Notes: generated by a model not told the origin, from the letters alone. Counted from the first letter of the stretch, positions 1 to 12,304 are shown. The stretch is 64,000 nucleotides of DNA from Isoetes taiwanensis (GCA_021234155.1 JAJEKV010000002.1:35446128-35510127); one strand, 5' to 3'. A program made the numbers and translations.

Positions 1-3000
1 TGTCTTTAAATCATTGCCCTATGCAGGTGCCCATCAAGCCGCCGCCCCTCATTCCGTTTAGAGCACGAGATTACCGTGGAGATCAATCCTCTTTGCGCAA
101 ACAAAGATGAAGCAAATCCTTGGCATGGAGCAGAATGTAGTTCAAACTGCTGAATCTATTGAATCTGGGTGGAAGCTGGTCACAGAACCTGCATTGGAGG
201 GCCAATAATGTAAGCACAGAGAGAATTAATAGCGGATGGATATCTGTATGTGGTGACCTTTTATTTGGAATGCAGCTAGCTGGAGTGCCAGCAATTGAGG
301 GTAGAATTATCCATATATTAGTAACCTAAGCAGTTACAGTATGCAAAGAAAAGCAGTGCATCAAATAGACATGGTCAGAAGGACTTTCGACATGCTGAGT
401 AGGTAATAATCTTCCACTATTAGCATGTAAATCTCTAGCAGATGCAATCCAATATCCAGCATACCATGTAAGCGGCAAACCTGCCCTGCAAGGGGCAGGA
501 AATTTGCTCATCATTTGCATATTTCATTATTTGATTTCTTGCCTTCCCATTTATCTCCTCCTCTTTTAGAAGTCTGCTGCCCCTATGTGTGGTTTCTCTC
601 TTAGGCCATCTTTACTACAGGCTGCACATGATGTTTATGTGAAGTATCGATTAACTACACTTATGAATGTCTAATTGTTATTTGCTTGCAGGGACCATGG
701 CTCTCCCATGATTCCAAGTCTATGTGCTAGTAAGCATATTCTGTAGATGCCTTACGAATGCAATAGAATGTGGTGCAATATAAATGCAATAGAATATTCT
801 ATGAGTCAGTACCATTGAAGAAAGGTGGTATAACCTTCCAGCTGGTGAGATGATTGCACATAAGAGATGTGTTCAGCTTTAGGAAAGACCAAAATTAAAT
901 GTAACTCTTTGGATCTGTTGCATTTCCAAATGCTTTTATTATTTTGATCATTACCATGACATGCACTATTTCATGAATATTTGCAAATTACTTTTTTACA
1001 TGGAGAAGATCATGTTATTGTTGGGGAAGCACTAGAGGTTAGATCTACAAAAGCCAGCACTGTTCTCGAACATTCTCCAGGGAAACCAGACCTTCAATGG
1101 AATAATGACCTTGATAGTAATTGTGCATTGGGAGGATATAGTCTGGGGTTTGTTTTAATGGTTATACGAGTAATGGAGAGTCTCTCTTGGCTGGCTTTTG
1201 GTCAGGTTAAACAACATTTTGACATGGACCACAGTCACTATAGGAGTTAAGTCAAAATCATACTAGTCAATACCTTTGCCAATGTTCTATATTGTGGTAT
1301 TGTGTAACAAGGAGAGGAGAGAATCTTCTATCTAAAATCTAGACTGTTTTATGTCTACTTTGCAAAGCTATTTTCTTGCATACAGAGGTGCTAGTTGCTA
1401 GCATACAATTACTTGCATTTGAGCGCTTTGAAGTGTTAAAAGTAAGCTTATGGATGTCCACATGACTGAGGGGTGCATAATCATTCAGAGCGAGTGCCAG
1501 CAACTCATTTGTGACATTCTTCGGGCAACCCCCGATGCTGCTTCAGCTGATGCTACTGTGCAAACTGCCAGACTTGCAAGCAAAACACCATCAAATGATA
1601 AGAGGTTAGGCTTGCTGAGGATGCTGTTGATTCACTTTGTTTTTTAATCTAGGGTCGCTAAAAATGCAAATGCTGGTTTTGTAGTAATGGCATAGTGGAG
1701 GAGGGCTTATGTTTTGCCTTTCGATTTACTGATACAGTGTTGGCTATGCCTGGTAAAATTTCTTTGGCAATTTCTAGTTGTCTTATAATTATGGAAATTA
1801 AGTTATATAACAGTGACAAAGAGTAGCCAAAGAATGGGTTTCTTCTAGAAGGGTAGAAAGAAAAAAAAATTAAGTAGAAAGATCACAAAGAAGTTTCCTT
1901 ATATGTTCGGCAATTAATGCCATTTCATTGTAAGAATCCTGAAAACGGCATGCGTGCATGAACATGTATAGAACTGTTTGCATATTAAATACGTATATTT
2001 CTAACCCTCACACTCATTACGAGCATCTGAACAATAAATCCCAATGAAATTACCAATTATCATCATGAACAATTCCAATTATTATCAAACATGAAATGTA
2101 CATATCTCATTTTTCTCCTTTATATGTACCTCTAAACTTTGTAGGAATTCGAAGACATGGGGTTTAGGTAATCTACGAGAATGTCAATGGAATGTTGCAT
2201 AATTCTGAGGAATTCCTATAGGAATCTAGGAATAGGAAATCCTAATAAAGTTTCACGAAGTCTTAGATCTAATCCCTATGAATAATGGCTCGTCCTAAAC
2301 ATGCTGTTGATGTGAAGCTTTCCAAGAAGCTTTCAACATAACATCTCTTAGAGTTTAAGAGAATTTACAAATCTTCATTGGATTCAGTAATTGAGTCTGA
2401 CTTAGGTAACACCTATCAAAGTTTAGTAAAGTTCCAGCCATGCAATTTCATTTCATGTACACAACTTGGTTGAACTATAACATGATTGCTTGCCACTATA
2501 TTATTACTTCTTGATTGTTGCTTCTTGCCACAACTTGCTTTGTTGAAGGTACATGTTCCAATAACCAAGTTTATGTTGCAGTAACATATTTGAGAGCAAA
2601 GATTTTATTAGCCAACTCTATGATGTAATAAAACATTTTATTAGGTATTCTACTAGTCTCCATGATATTTCACCAAACCAAATGTTATTCCCGAGCAGAA
2701 GTCGATGCTTTATCTACCCAACTAAATGCTTTTCACATGTTTTGAAGGCAAATCTTTCTGGATTGTACTTTTGAGTTCGGGTGAACAGTACAAATATTAA
2801 TCACCCTAAGTGTTGAAGTAAATTGACGACGTCTAAAGTAAATTGATGTGTATTTTCCTTCGCATTGTTTTAACGTCTTTGAAAATCTGTCTACTATAAG
2901 TGATAGATATAAATCTTTCAGTTTCTTAACTACACCTAGTTTTTTCTATGTACACGTTTGTAGGGGTTGGCAAATTAATATTAAAAAGAAATATTTTGCT

Positions 3001-3890
3001 TGACCTTACCTATAACATGTCAAATATGATTCGTATGTCTCCTTTTAGACGTGTGACTTCTTGGAACAATTGCACTAATATTCTTTGTTTCGATTGACAA
3101 CGGCCAGGCTTTTCCATCTACTACCTACTTATAACTGGTTTGTCTAGTTCTGGAATATTATTTCGTAGCATGACAAAATATTACACAATTTCAAGCATTG
3201 CGAATATATTTCTCAAAGTTCAAGTGTAACATGTGGAAATGAACGTGACATATGCTCCATTACCAATGTACTAATTGCAGGCATCTCATGAGATAATGTA
3301 TTAAATAATATCTTATGGAAATACATATGTAATCGAGATAATTATATCAAATTACTCTTCCTTATAGATATCTTTGCTAAATATCTTTCCATGGTTATTA
3401 TAAAGAATATGTTTCTATCATATACAGATGAGAACATCTTTTTTACATTGACAGCCATCCATTACTACTGGATGCAAAGTCAAATGTTTGCCCCAAAAAT
3501 ATTTCTCTTTAGTAACTCAGTCCACTAAATTTAAAGGAGTCGGGAAAGAGAAATCTTCATGGCAAAATGAGAACATCTCTAAGAGAAAAGTTCTTATAGA
3601 GTGCCCAAGATCTCTAAATTATGATCTCCTCCTACATGATGTTAAGGCAATTCGTAGATATTCATCCTTCTTATATCGTATTACTAGCATAACCGTATCT
3701 GGAACTTTGAAGAATCCCAACAAAAATAATAAGGAAAATTTATTCGTTCAATACACAATTCATTTTGCACAGACCTTAAATAACAAGGGACTTGTATTAA
3801 TATATAATTAAGTTCAAGTTTTTCCCTTCATAGTATAATGGTTAAATCTTTTTTCTTGTGATTGTTATTTAAGGTTCCGAATGGTAAAAA
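1..3890. other. AT-rich region, no confident gene
   Basis: I see no recognisable protein family here. Three weak ORFs exist on the plus strand: 981-1250 (89 codons), 1450-1647 (65 codons) and 3488-3811 (107 codons). The 1450-1647 ORF has non-random composition (residues such as SECQQLICDIL and TPDAAS) and is followed near 1602 by AG/GTTAGG, so it could be a remnant exon of a host gene. A possible acceptor (tgcag) at about position 24 precedes another short open stretch. None has codon-level support that I can judge, and all could be chance. The rest is AT-rich intergenic sequence with short A/T runs. Confidence 0.4.
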
Positions 3891-3952
3891 CAATAATAAT
3901 CATAATAATGGTAATGAAAAAAAAATAATAAAAAATAATAATAATAATAATT
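3891..3952. repeat. (AAT)n microsatellite
   Basis: An imperfect AAT/ATA-rich simple repeat with an A run, lying about 30 bp upstream of the promoter of the first chromovirus ORF. Confidence 0.85.
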
Positions 3953-3978
3953 AGCTGACGCCTCGAACTCCGTGCCTG

Positions 3979-4010
3979 AATATTTAAAAGGTCACATTCA
4001 CTTAGGGTTT
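3979..4010 (+). promoter_or_regulatory. TATA-like box and telo-box upstream of ORF 4067
   Basis: A TATA-like stretch (tatttaaaa, 3981-3989) is followed by TAGGGTTT (4003-4010), the reverse of the plant telo-box AAACCCTA. It sits 80 bp before the ATG at 4067, after which the leader is pyrimidine-rich. The same TATA plus telo-box layout occurs upstream of the two accessory ORFs of the 37-49 kb chromovirus, which supports an internal Pol II promoter. Confidence 0.5.
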
Positions 4011-4066
4011 GTCATTCTCTTCAGTCCTCCTCGTTTTCGCTCCTCCTTCTTCGTCTCTTCCTTCTC

Positions 4067-4846
4067 ATGGATTATGAAGGCTGTTTAGCCTGGTACATGG
4101 GAGGCGAGCAGTGGGATCCTCAGGTCCCCTATCCTCTTCTAGACCCCCTCCTGCAGTGCAAGGTTGATCTTGTCGACAACATGCGGGCACACCCTGATTA
4201 TGATGCCTTCCTTGAGTTTTACAATGAGGAAATCCTATCGCAGGCAGAACTTTTGGGCGAACCGCCTCAACCCTATCTCCACAAGGATATTTTAGGGCAG
4301 ATGTTTGGGGATGACCGTCACGACGATGCCATTCTTAGGGGCATTGTCAGACGTGCTAAGCACGCCCCCATTCTTGACCTCGGCTCTAATGAGCTGTACT
4401 TTGAGGGCCAGTTTGCCCTTGCCCTTATCGTGGATAGGTATATCGACGGTACCGACACGGCCTTGGAGCAAGCCAAGTCCCCACTTCCCCCAGATCCTGA
4501 GGAGGATGAACAGATAAGCTATGCCGACTTTGTAAGATGGAAGAAATTGGCCACAGAAAAGCCTTTACCTCGTAGTAAGGGCCAAGCACTTGTCGGCTTA
4601 AGTTCGCTTCCTACTATAAAGGCTGGGGATCAAGATTACTTGCTGCTGAGCGATATTCAATGGGCATATCAGCATATCGCTAATAAGGGCAAGCAAAAGA
4701 CGGCTCATCTCCTTTATGAGTTGGCCGAGTACTGTCAGGGTCAAGAAGACTTCATTGATTACTCTCGACCTGGCTACCTGCCGGAAATACACCGACTGCT
4801 TAATTATCATCCTCTTGATGCTCCAGTTATTTCTGGCCTTCTATGA
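4067..4846 (+). CDS. Chromovirus accessory protein, unknown function (partial)
   Basis: A 259-residue ORF of unknown function belonging to a Ty3/gypsy chromovirus. Its middle part (around residues 180-235, 'GDQDYLLLSDI' followed by 'QEDFIDYSRPGYLP') aligns with the minus-strand ORF at 43582-45112 ('EGQEYLLLNDI', 'LEDFIDQETEDFP'), and both begin with a short stretch carrying a WY pair. The ORF is therefore a conserved extra gene of this chromovirus family, placed upstream of gag in the 37-49 kb copy. Here it runs straight into the integrase zinc-finger region (overlap at 4843), so gag, protease, reverse transcriptase and RNase H have been deleted. I see no catalytic motif. The start at 4067 is chosen because a TATA-like box and a telo-box lie upstream and the leader is free of other ATGs. 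Confidence 0.7.
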   Translation: MDYEGCLAWYMGGEQWDPQVPYPLLDPLLQCKVDLVDNMRAHPDYDAFLEFYNEEILSQAELLGEPPQPYLHKDILGQMFGDDRHDDAILRGIVRRAKHAPILDLGSNELYFEGQFALALIVDRYIDGTDTALEQAKSPLPPDPEEDEQISYADFVRWKKLATEKPLPRSKGQALVGLSSLPTIKAGDQDYLLLSDIQWAYQHIANKGKQKTAHLLYELAEYCQGQEDFIDYSRPGYLPEIHRLLNYHPLDAPVISGLL

Positions 4847-6086
4847 AGAAGGACATTGCCAGGTATATTAAACAGTGTCAGGTGTGTCAGCAAACCAAGG
4901 CTGAGCAGTTACGGATTCCGGGGGAATTGCAACCTCTTGATGTGCCCAATGCTAAATGGGAAGTGATAACCATGGACTTTATTGTGGGCCTTCCACGTAC
5001 TCTCCGTGGTTATGATGCATTGATGGTAGTGGTCGACAAATTATCGAAGATGGCTCATTTCTTGCCATGTACTACGGATACAGCTTTCGATATTGCTTTG
5101 CTGTTCACAAAGGAAATCTTCGATTGTATGGAATGCCACGAGTTATAGTATCCGACAGAGATCCCAAGTTTGTAAGTGCATTCTGGAAAGATTTCTTCAC
5201 CACCATCCAAACCAAGCTTGCTATGAGTACGGCATATCATCCTCAGACGGATGGTCAGACAGAACGTACAAATCGCATTATAGAAGATATGCTACGAAGT
5301 TATGTGTGGAGTAAGCAATCACAATGGGCTGACTATATTTACTTGGTCGAATTTGCCTATAATAGCATGAAGCAGGAGTCTTCCAGAATGTCTCCCTTCA
5401 TGATAAATTATGGTTATCAATGCCTTACTCCGGACACATGGCATAATCCCGTTTCTAAGGTCGAGGTTTCTCAAAAACTCCTCTTGGAAATGCAAGCTTT
5501 GGTTGAAGAAGTTCGCGGTTACTTGTTGGCTGCACGCAGTCGTCAGAAGAGTGTCGCGGATAAGCATAGAACCCCACGCGTCTTTCAGGTGGGCGAATCG
5601 GTTTGGCTCAAGATTAAGGTAAAGCAAGCCAAGCTTAAGATTGGTAACTGCAAGAAACTCGGACCCAGGTGGGCTGGGCCGTTCAAGATCACTGAACGTG
5701 TTGGAAAACAGGCATATCGTTTGGATTTGCCACCCCACTTGAAGATCCACAAGGTCTTTCACGTGAGTCTTCTGAAGCAACATACCCCTGATCCAGAGGA
5801 GGTCTTGGATACCCCAACCCTCCTAGAAATGACAGAAGAGCAACTGGAGATAGTGCCCGAAGCTCTTCTTGATCGAGCTTATAAACAAACCAGAAGGACT
5901 CAAATGTTGCAATACTTGGTTAAGTGGAAACACTTGCCAGCTGAGGATGCTACCTGGGTGATGAAGATAGACCTTGAAAAGCACTATCCGGACTTCATGC
6001 GGGAATCTCAAGGCCGCACGATCAACGATGCTATCAACCCCGCAGCCGGCGGTAAGCTTGAAAGCTCGATTCGCCGACAGCCATGA
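4843..6086 (+). pseudogene. Ty3/gypsy integrase with C-terminal chromodomain, frameshifted
   Basis: This is the 3' end of a chromovirus pol gene. Only the CxxC half of the HHCC zinc finger remains (CQVCQQTK). The DDE catalytic core is visible as the D of TMDFIVG, the D of VSDRDPKF and the E of [13 protein letters not shown]-like region (WAGPFKI) follows, then the tether HVSLLKQHTPDPEEVL, and a chromodomain at about 5850-6010 (YLVKWKHLPAEDATW). Chromodomains of this kind bind methylated histone tails and steer integration into heterochromatin. A one-base deletion near 5124 splits the frame between KEIF and RLYGMPR; the minus-strand copy at 40.2-41.0 kb reads [11 protein letters not shown] there. 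The stop is at 6084-6086. Upstream pol domains are missing. Confidence 0.93.
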
Positions 6087-6495
6087 TCTAGAGGGGTAGA
6101 TGCATCATAAATAATAATAGTTACCGATGATGAGATCACCTTTGTGTTCTCTAGGACGTGGTGTAGTGTTAATGTTGACATGACCACGAATTGCTTGAAA
6201 AGCATATAGTTGATAGGCCGTGTTCATCTCGGCTATAATGGGAACTTGACCATTCCTTATGCCGCAATGAATTGCAAACCATAGACATGATAGGTTCCCT
6301 GGTAGATAGGGTTTTCTTTTATTTATTATAGGGGGTGGTCCCTTCAACCACAATCAATTTATATATACTCATATATTGACATGTGCAGGCTAGTAAGCAG
6401 TTCGTGACCTGCCCATGTATAGAGGGTTGCTGATGGCCCGACTTTTTCAGTTCCATTCTGTCTACATGTGTTGTTTTTCTTTGTTACTATGATGT
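6087..6495. other. Non-coding 3' region of chromovirus 1
   Basis: About 400 bp of AT-rich sequence between the chromodomain stop and the inserted LINE. No conserved ORF or RNA is seen. It probably belongs to the 3' untranslated part of the chromovirus. Confidence 0.5.
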
Positions 6496-8138
6496 TTTAA
6501 AATTGGACTTCGGTGGGGGTTCCTGTAGATTTGCAGAATGCAGTGTACAGGCTATACGAAAGATGCTCGGGTCGGTTGCAGCAGACAAGCCAACCATTTG
6601 ATAGCAGTATTGGGGTTCGTCAGGGATGCCCTCTCTCCCCAACATTGTTTGGGCTTTACATTGATCAATTGGAGAGCTGGCTTGCTGATAATGGGGGCGA
6701 TGGAGCTCACCTTCTCTATCAGATCATCAGACAGTTAATATATGCTGATGATGTGGACCTCCTAGCTTACACACCAGCGGACATGCAACGACATCTCGAT
6801 GCCCTGGACACATTCCCGCCAAGCGACCGATATGCGCGCCAACCCGCCAAGACTAAGGTGGTTTTCATATCATCTTCACGCCACCGAGGGTCCCTCCTTC
6901 GATTCATCGAGGCCAAAATGTGGAAGTTGCATCCACATACAAATATTTGGGAGTGGAGTTTCCTTCTACTATGCACTTGGGACACATCTATACTGGCACG
7001 AAAGTGACTAAGCAGTCCGGAAGGCACTATATGCAATGCAAAACAATAGTCATAGAGCTTGAGTTGTATGATTGGGCCCACCACCACGCCGTGCTCAAGG
7101 TCTTAGTGGAGCCCTGTCCTTTTATACGGGGTGGAAGTATGGGGCCCAGAGTATCACTTGCTACTTGGAATGACTTGGAGCAGTCCGTAAAGCCTTCTTA
7201 GTACGAAAGCACTAGGGGTGAAGTCCACAATCCCATATCAAATTCTACCTGCAGGAGATGTGATTCTTGCCTCTTCAGAGGGCGGCCCTTGATCGCCACA
7301 TTGTCTATTTTCAGAAGGTGGTCAATATGGACGATGCTCGCCTCCCTAAACTAGCTTATATCATGGCAATGGAGCCGCAGCGCCTCAAGGCCTGCTGGAG
7401 GGAAAAGAGAGCTCAATGGTTGGCTAGATGGAATGTGCAGGAGCACATGTGCATACATGTGCAAACAGAGGCAGATCGCCATAGCTTGAGGCAATATCTT
7501 GACGATTGCTTCCTCAGCAAGCTTTGGGATGCCAATGCCCTTGAACAGGTCAAGACAGCACACTACCAGCGCCACATAAATCCCACATTGGAACGAGGCC
7601 CGCAATGCTACCTGCGTACCCACTTGCCCATGAAAAGGCGCAGACTCATTGCCTCCATTCGCACAGGGGCACATCATCTTCGAATTGAGACATGCAGATG
7701 GATTAGTGAGCCATGCCAGGACAGGCTCTGTCAATGCTGCCAAATGGGAGTCATTGAGGATGAATCTCATACCCTTCAAAGTTGCCCAGCATATGATCAA
7801 ATTCGGACACGATATGCTGAGTTGGTCAGGCCTGGCCAGCCGTTACATGTGACATTGAGCACAGCATCCGTACGGATGCTGGGATCATATCTTCAGGAGG
7901 TTATGGACATGCGAGATCAGCTATGTCCTCGGGCACACATTTGACATGTATATAAACATTGATGTATATTTTGCGGTTTGACAAAGATTCTTATTATCGC
8001 CCACGTTTTTCCCTCGAAAACCCTTGGGCGGGGTTTTTTAACCCGGGACAAGAATAAGTTTGTCAAGGCCCTTATGGGTCCCATAGGCCGATTGGCCTCA
8101 GTGGACGATAAAAAATCATTCTCATTCTCATTCTTAAA
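6496..8138 (+). mobile_element. 5'-truncated LINE (copy A)
   Basis: A non-LTR retrotransposon inserted between the chromodomain gene and the 3' LTR. It starts inside the reverse transcriptase: ORF 6513-7007 shows RQGCPLSPTLFGLYIDQLE and the catalytic LIYADDVDLLAY. The same protein continues in another frame at 6920-7201 (STYKYLGVEF) and again at 7267-7944. There a C-terminal zinc-knuckle-like motif (CQCC...ESHTLQSCP) is present, as in other plant LINE ORF2 proteins. The frame changes are single-base indels. The 3' end has a short hairpin (GGCC-gatt-GGCC, about 8086-8097) and a CATTCT simple-repeat tail ending near 8138. A possible target duplication (TTAAA) flanks both ends but is weak. Confidence 0.88.
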
Positions 8139-8339
8139 CTTTCTTTGATGATAAGTCTGTAAAATGCACCTTGGTGCTTAAACTATGATATAATTCAAAC
8201 TTCAATGTATTACTGTCCGAAATAAGGAATTATCTTCCTTTCTTAAGTATACCTTCTCCTATTTCAGTTATTCGATTAACTGTCTCTGTTTAACTAAACC
8301 CAATGCTGAGGACATCATTATTTCTAAGGGGGGGGAGAA
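8139..8339 (+). other. Chromovirus 1 3' UTR with polypurine tract
   Basis: Residual internal sequence of the chromovirus after the LINE. It ends in the purine run aaggggggggagaa (8326-8339), directly before the LTR start. This is the expected plus-strand priming site. The equivalent tract of the 37-49 kb element is aaggtggggagaa. Confidence 0.75.
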
Positions 8340-9483
8340 TGTGACGTTCCATGTATTTATACGGGATACGTATAAATAATATACTGACACGTCACCAGTA
8401 AAGGTACGCCACCATGGGGTATTTTGACCTAGGGGGGTTGACCTAAAAGGGATTAATTTAGTATGCTAAATTAATCATTAAAGGATAATTATCCAATTAA
8501 TTAAATTGGACTAATTGGCCACCTGGCCTAACTCGATTGGCCAGCATGGGAAATTCCAATTTGGGTCATCAACTTGACCCCTAGCCCTAATTGACCCCCG
8601 ATCAGGAGGAGCAGCAGCTGAGCGCCCACCCTTGCTAAGTGCCCAACTTACCTGTGTGTCCAGTGTCGAGCGCCCAAGTCCAGGGAAGATGGAGTTACCG
8701 AACGATAATGGATCTAGCAGGAACTCAGGTGGGTGGTTAGTATAGCTTCATGTTTCTAGAGTAGCGCCCCTGTTGGGCACTTGTTGTGTCCATTTCTTCT
8801 GTTCTCTCTGTGCTTTACCTGTAGGAACTAACCGTTGATTGCAAAGGTGAGTTCTCTTTATTTCTGATTCTGGTCTTGCTCTTAAAGGATGGATTGATAG
8901 TTCTTTGCATAGTATTACCCTTGAAATGGGGGAATTAAGGGGGGTAGAGACCTCTGAGCCATGTCTAGTAGTATGCTCCTAGAGAGATCCCTGTATTTCC
9001 CATTAGATGCGGCCTGTGTACAGGAGACCACCGGGTCATAGATGCTATGGAATGGCTTAGCACCAGAAAAGGGACGCAGTGGTGAAGTGGGGGTGGGGTC
9101 TTGCATGAACATAAAAGGCTCCTGAGACTCCTACAGTGGGCTAGGCCTGATAGCCGGTCACGTGGAGGGCCGGGTATGGGTCTGACACTCCCTGGGTGTA
9201 GAGGTGTGACCCGTATGGGGCACCATGCACTTTGAGGAGATTTAGGGTGAGTAAGTCGGGTATGGATGCAGGGGTCGCTGATGCGGCACGTATTCTCTAG
9301 CTCACCCATGGAACCACTGCGATCCTAGAAGGGGACACTTCCTTGACCTGCCTCGTCGGACTAGGGCTTCATGAACCCTGGAGCAGGCTCAAAGGGTGAT
9401 GCCTTGAGTCTGCGTCTCCGGAAGGCTATAGTGATGCCATAGCATGAATCGACCCATCTGCAAAGTGTGCACAGGAGGGGCGG
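8340..9483 (+). mobile_element. Chromovirus 1 LTR, 3' truncated
   Basis: The sequence begins TGTGACGTTCC immediately after a polypurine tract, exactly as the LTRs of the 37-49 kb chromovirus begin in their own orientation. It ends abruptly after the motif tgcaaagtgtgcacagga..., which is internal to the other family LTRs (near 37770, 48230 and 35580). The distal part of this LTR is therefore missing, and the break coincides with the truncated end of the LINE at 9484. No functional ORF is present. Confidence 0.82.
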
Positions 9484-9964
9484 ATAAACTGGTCATGTTT
9501 ATCTTCTTCCCTAATGTTTGATCCCAAGCTGGAGTATTATTGAAATCTCCTGCCATCAAAATGTTATTAAGTTTTTGAGTCTGCAGCCAATTATCCATAT
9601 CAGTCCACTGACTCTCCCTCTTAGCAGGATCAGTAGAGGCATAAACATTGATGATGCCAACTACTTCTTTACCAAACTCAAGGATTGCAACAGTCCATCT
9701 TCCTGAAGGGTGAACATACTTTTGTCTACATTTAAACTTGCTCCATGTAGTACAAATGCCTCCTTTGGTGCCCTCTGCTTCTCCCCAGACTGAATCCCCT
9801 CCAGGGTTGATCCAGCTACCTAATTTTTCTGCCTCAAAATTGGATAACCTATGCTCTTGTAGCATTACAATGTCTGCTTTCATTTCTCTTATGGCTATAA
9901 TAGCCCTTTTCCTTTTTAGGGGGCCCTTAATTCCCCTCATGTTCCAGATTATAATCTTCATCAC
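9484..9964 (-). pseudogene. L1-like LINE ORF2, endonuclease part only
   Basis: This is the start of a LINE ORF2 protein with an apurinic-type (EEP) endonuclease. Motifs seen in order are IIIWNMRGI, MLQEHRLS, GIINVYAS and MAGDFNNTP. The ATG (9961-9959) overlaps the ORF1 stop in the string TGATG, an arrangement used for stop-restart translation of downstream LINE ORFs. After about 160 codons the coding similarity ends near 9484, where the sequence becomes LTR of the neighbouring chromovirus. The rest of the endonuclease, the reverse transcriptase and the 3' end are all lost. LINEs are usually truncated at the 5' end, so this points to a later rearrangement. Confidence 0.88.
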
Positions 9965-12304
9965 GCAGGGTATTTTTTCCTAGGCTGAGCCCTAAGGTTG
10001 AGAGCTGGACTATTCTCTGTGAACTGTCCCTTCTTGCCCTTTTTAATCATTGGAGTGAAAAATTTATCTTCCTTAGGCTCCTTTTCAACAGCAGTTTCCT
10101 CTATGCTCACATCATAAGGTGTATCCATAGCATCCAATTCCAGTTCTTCAGTGCCTCCACTGGAGAATTCCATGGGGGATTTGGTGAAGAATTTAAAGTT
10201 TTCCTTGTCTGGAGCTGGTGTCTGATATTTTTCCATAGGGGTGCATGGAACAACTTCTGTATCCAGAGTGTTTGGCATTTCCATTAACCTTTCCTCTGCC
10301 TCCATTATCTTCAGCAGAATGTCATGCAATCTCTTCCACATGATCTTCTTCAGCCTTATCATTTTCTTTCCATTTTATTTGGAAGGACTGGAGACTCAAT
10401 GTTATTGGTCATAGAAGGTTCCCCTTTTAGCAACAGGGTACCTCCAGTGGACACTTCTGATTTAGAGGATTCAGGGTACTCATTAATTGGAGGAAGATTG
10501 GTCTCCATAATGGTTAGCTTGCAGCTTCTAACAAGATGAGCTGGAGTGATTGTAAGGTCTCCACTTGTAATCTCCTTACCTTTTGGAGCCCTTTATGACT
10601 AGTGGACTTATAGGGTCTTTAGTCTTGTTCAAAGTCACTCCCTGGCCAGTTTGACCATGGTCAACTGAACTTATAGGGCCATTGATTTGATTAGAGCTAA
10701 TCCCCTGGCCATTAGTCCCAACCTCTCCATCAATTCCTTGGCCACATGGGTTTACAGTACTAGCCTGACCATGGTTTGGGCTTACAAGGACTTTGATTTG
10801 GCTACATAATTTAGCATCCTGAATTTTCCTCCTCCATTCTCTTTTTTCCCTTTTATTTTTCTTTCTGGTCATTTGGACCTCTTCCCTCTGTTTCCTTACA
10901 TCCTGTTTTTTGGCTATCCTATTTGCACTACCATTTTTATTCTTTTTTTTGTGACTGGAGTCCAACCTGTTTTGTACTGTTCATCTGTCAACTTCCTCTG
11001 ATCCCCATTTACTCTGTCCCCTATTTTATCCCCCTCCAGACCTACCAGATGGTTTGACTGACCCTGACAGGCTTGTCTTAGAATCTGTACATGCTGCTCA
11101 TGGGACCACCTCATTTCTTATCCACTTACCCTTACATACTCCTCCACCATGTAGTCTGATGCCACATATACTATATGGAGTAGGTAGTCCCGTCCAGTTC
11201 AGTTTGAGCATTTTAGAGTTTCCAAAATAATCCCGGTACTCCAACTGCTTGGGAACAGATTTGAGGATATCCAGTTGAATCCATACTTTTGGGGCCCGTT
11301 CCGGGACTAGTTCGCATCCTATATAATCTCCAATCCCTTGAAAATAGTTCTTGAAAATGTCTTCATGCCAATAGATTGGACTTAAACCTTGCAGAGAGCA
11401 TGCAGCAGGATGGAACAGTTGTTCAAGATTTTGTGGATCAAATTTAGCGTTCCATTTTTGGAAATAGAGCTGGGTATTTGCTCTATATATCGTCCCCTGT
11501 TTTAGCAAATACTGCACCACTTTTTCATTGGCGCATTCGACCACAAAAAAAAGGAAAATCTAGCCAGTACATGCCAATGATCTCCATTCTTTTATCCATC
11601 TTATTGAGTTCAGTTTTGATCGAACCCAATTTTACCCCCTCATGTCTGATACACCCTATGACCGCATTGGATTCTAGAGCTTTTAACCTATTAGGCACAA
11701 AAGAATGCTTAAGAAAAGGTATACCTTTGAACTCTGGTTTCTGCTTCAGGATTCGGGACTGTAGGATCCGTTTTTGATCATTATTGATTTCATCCAAAAT
11801 GGGTTGCATAATTTGTGACTGCATCTGGACCAGAGGGATCCCTGTCCGAGATCTAGTGATCCTCTGGTACTCCATTTGGTTCTCCATTTGTTTCAGATCT
11901 ACCAGCCAACTTCCGAAGGTCACAAAGTTGCTCTGTTTTTCGGAGCGTTCAGAATCCACCAAGAGTTTTGCAAGGTTCAATATTTGAAGTATTTCATGAT
12001 TGGACATCTTTCCACATAATGAAAAAAGCTCATTCTTATGATCCAAATTGTCCCTTTCTGATCCGGGCAGTACCTTTTCTGGTCCTCGAACACCGGGCCC
12101 AGTGGCCCCCTCCAAATCTAATGCCTGTTCCTGTAGTCCCCCTGTACCTGCATTCTGTCCATTCACATTCCCAATCTGTTTCCTGTTACAAACCATGTCC
12201 CCTTTGTTGTCATCCATTCGATGGCCCTGTTGACCCTGTTGGCGCTTAGGGTTGGCGCCTATGTGAGTGAGGTTTTGGATATGGAGGGCCAACAGGGCCA
12301 ACAT
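9961..12304 (-). pseudogene. L1-like LINE ORF1 (DUF4283-type nucleic-acid-binding protein), frameshifted
   Basis: One long ORF1 is broken into at least five frames: 12304-11525, 11544-11098, 11114-10914, 10965-10576 and 10362-9961. The central piece (11544-11098) carries the DUF4283-like core typical of plant L1 ORF1 proteins, including APKVWIQLDILKSVPKQL and the DYFGNSKMLKLNWTGLPTPYS stretch. Towards the C-terminus a strongly basic, lysine-rich segment (about 10965-10830) probably contributes RNA binding. ORF1 of this type coats the element's RNA. The frame breaks are small indels, and the protein cannot be made intact from this copy. Confidence 0.78.

Noticed and set aside
326-520. Minus-strand 64-codon ORF
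   Set aside because: Low-complexity chance ORF with no start context, neighbours or recognisable motif.
5319-5783. 154-codon minus-strand ORF
   Set aside because: Antisense shadow of the integrase gene.
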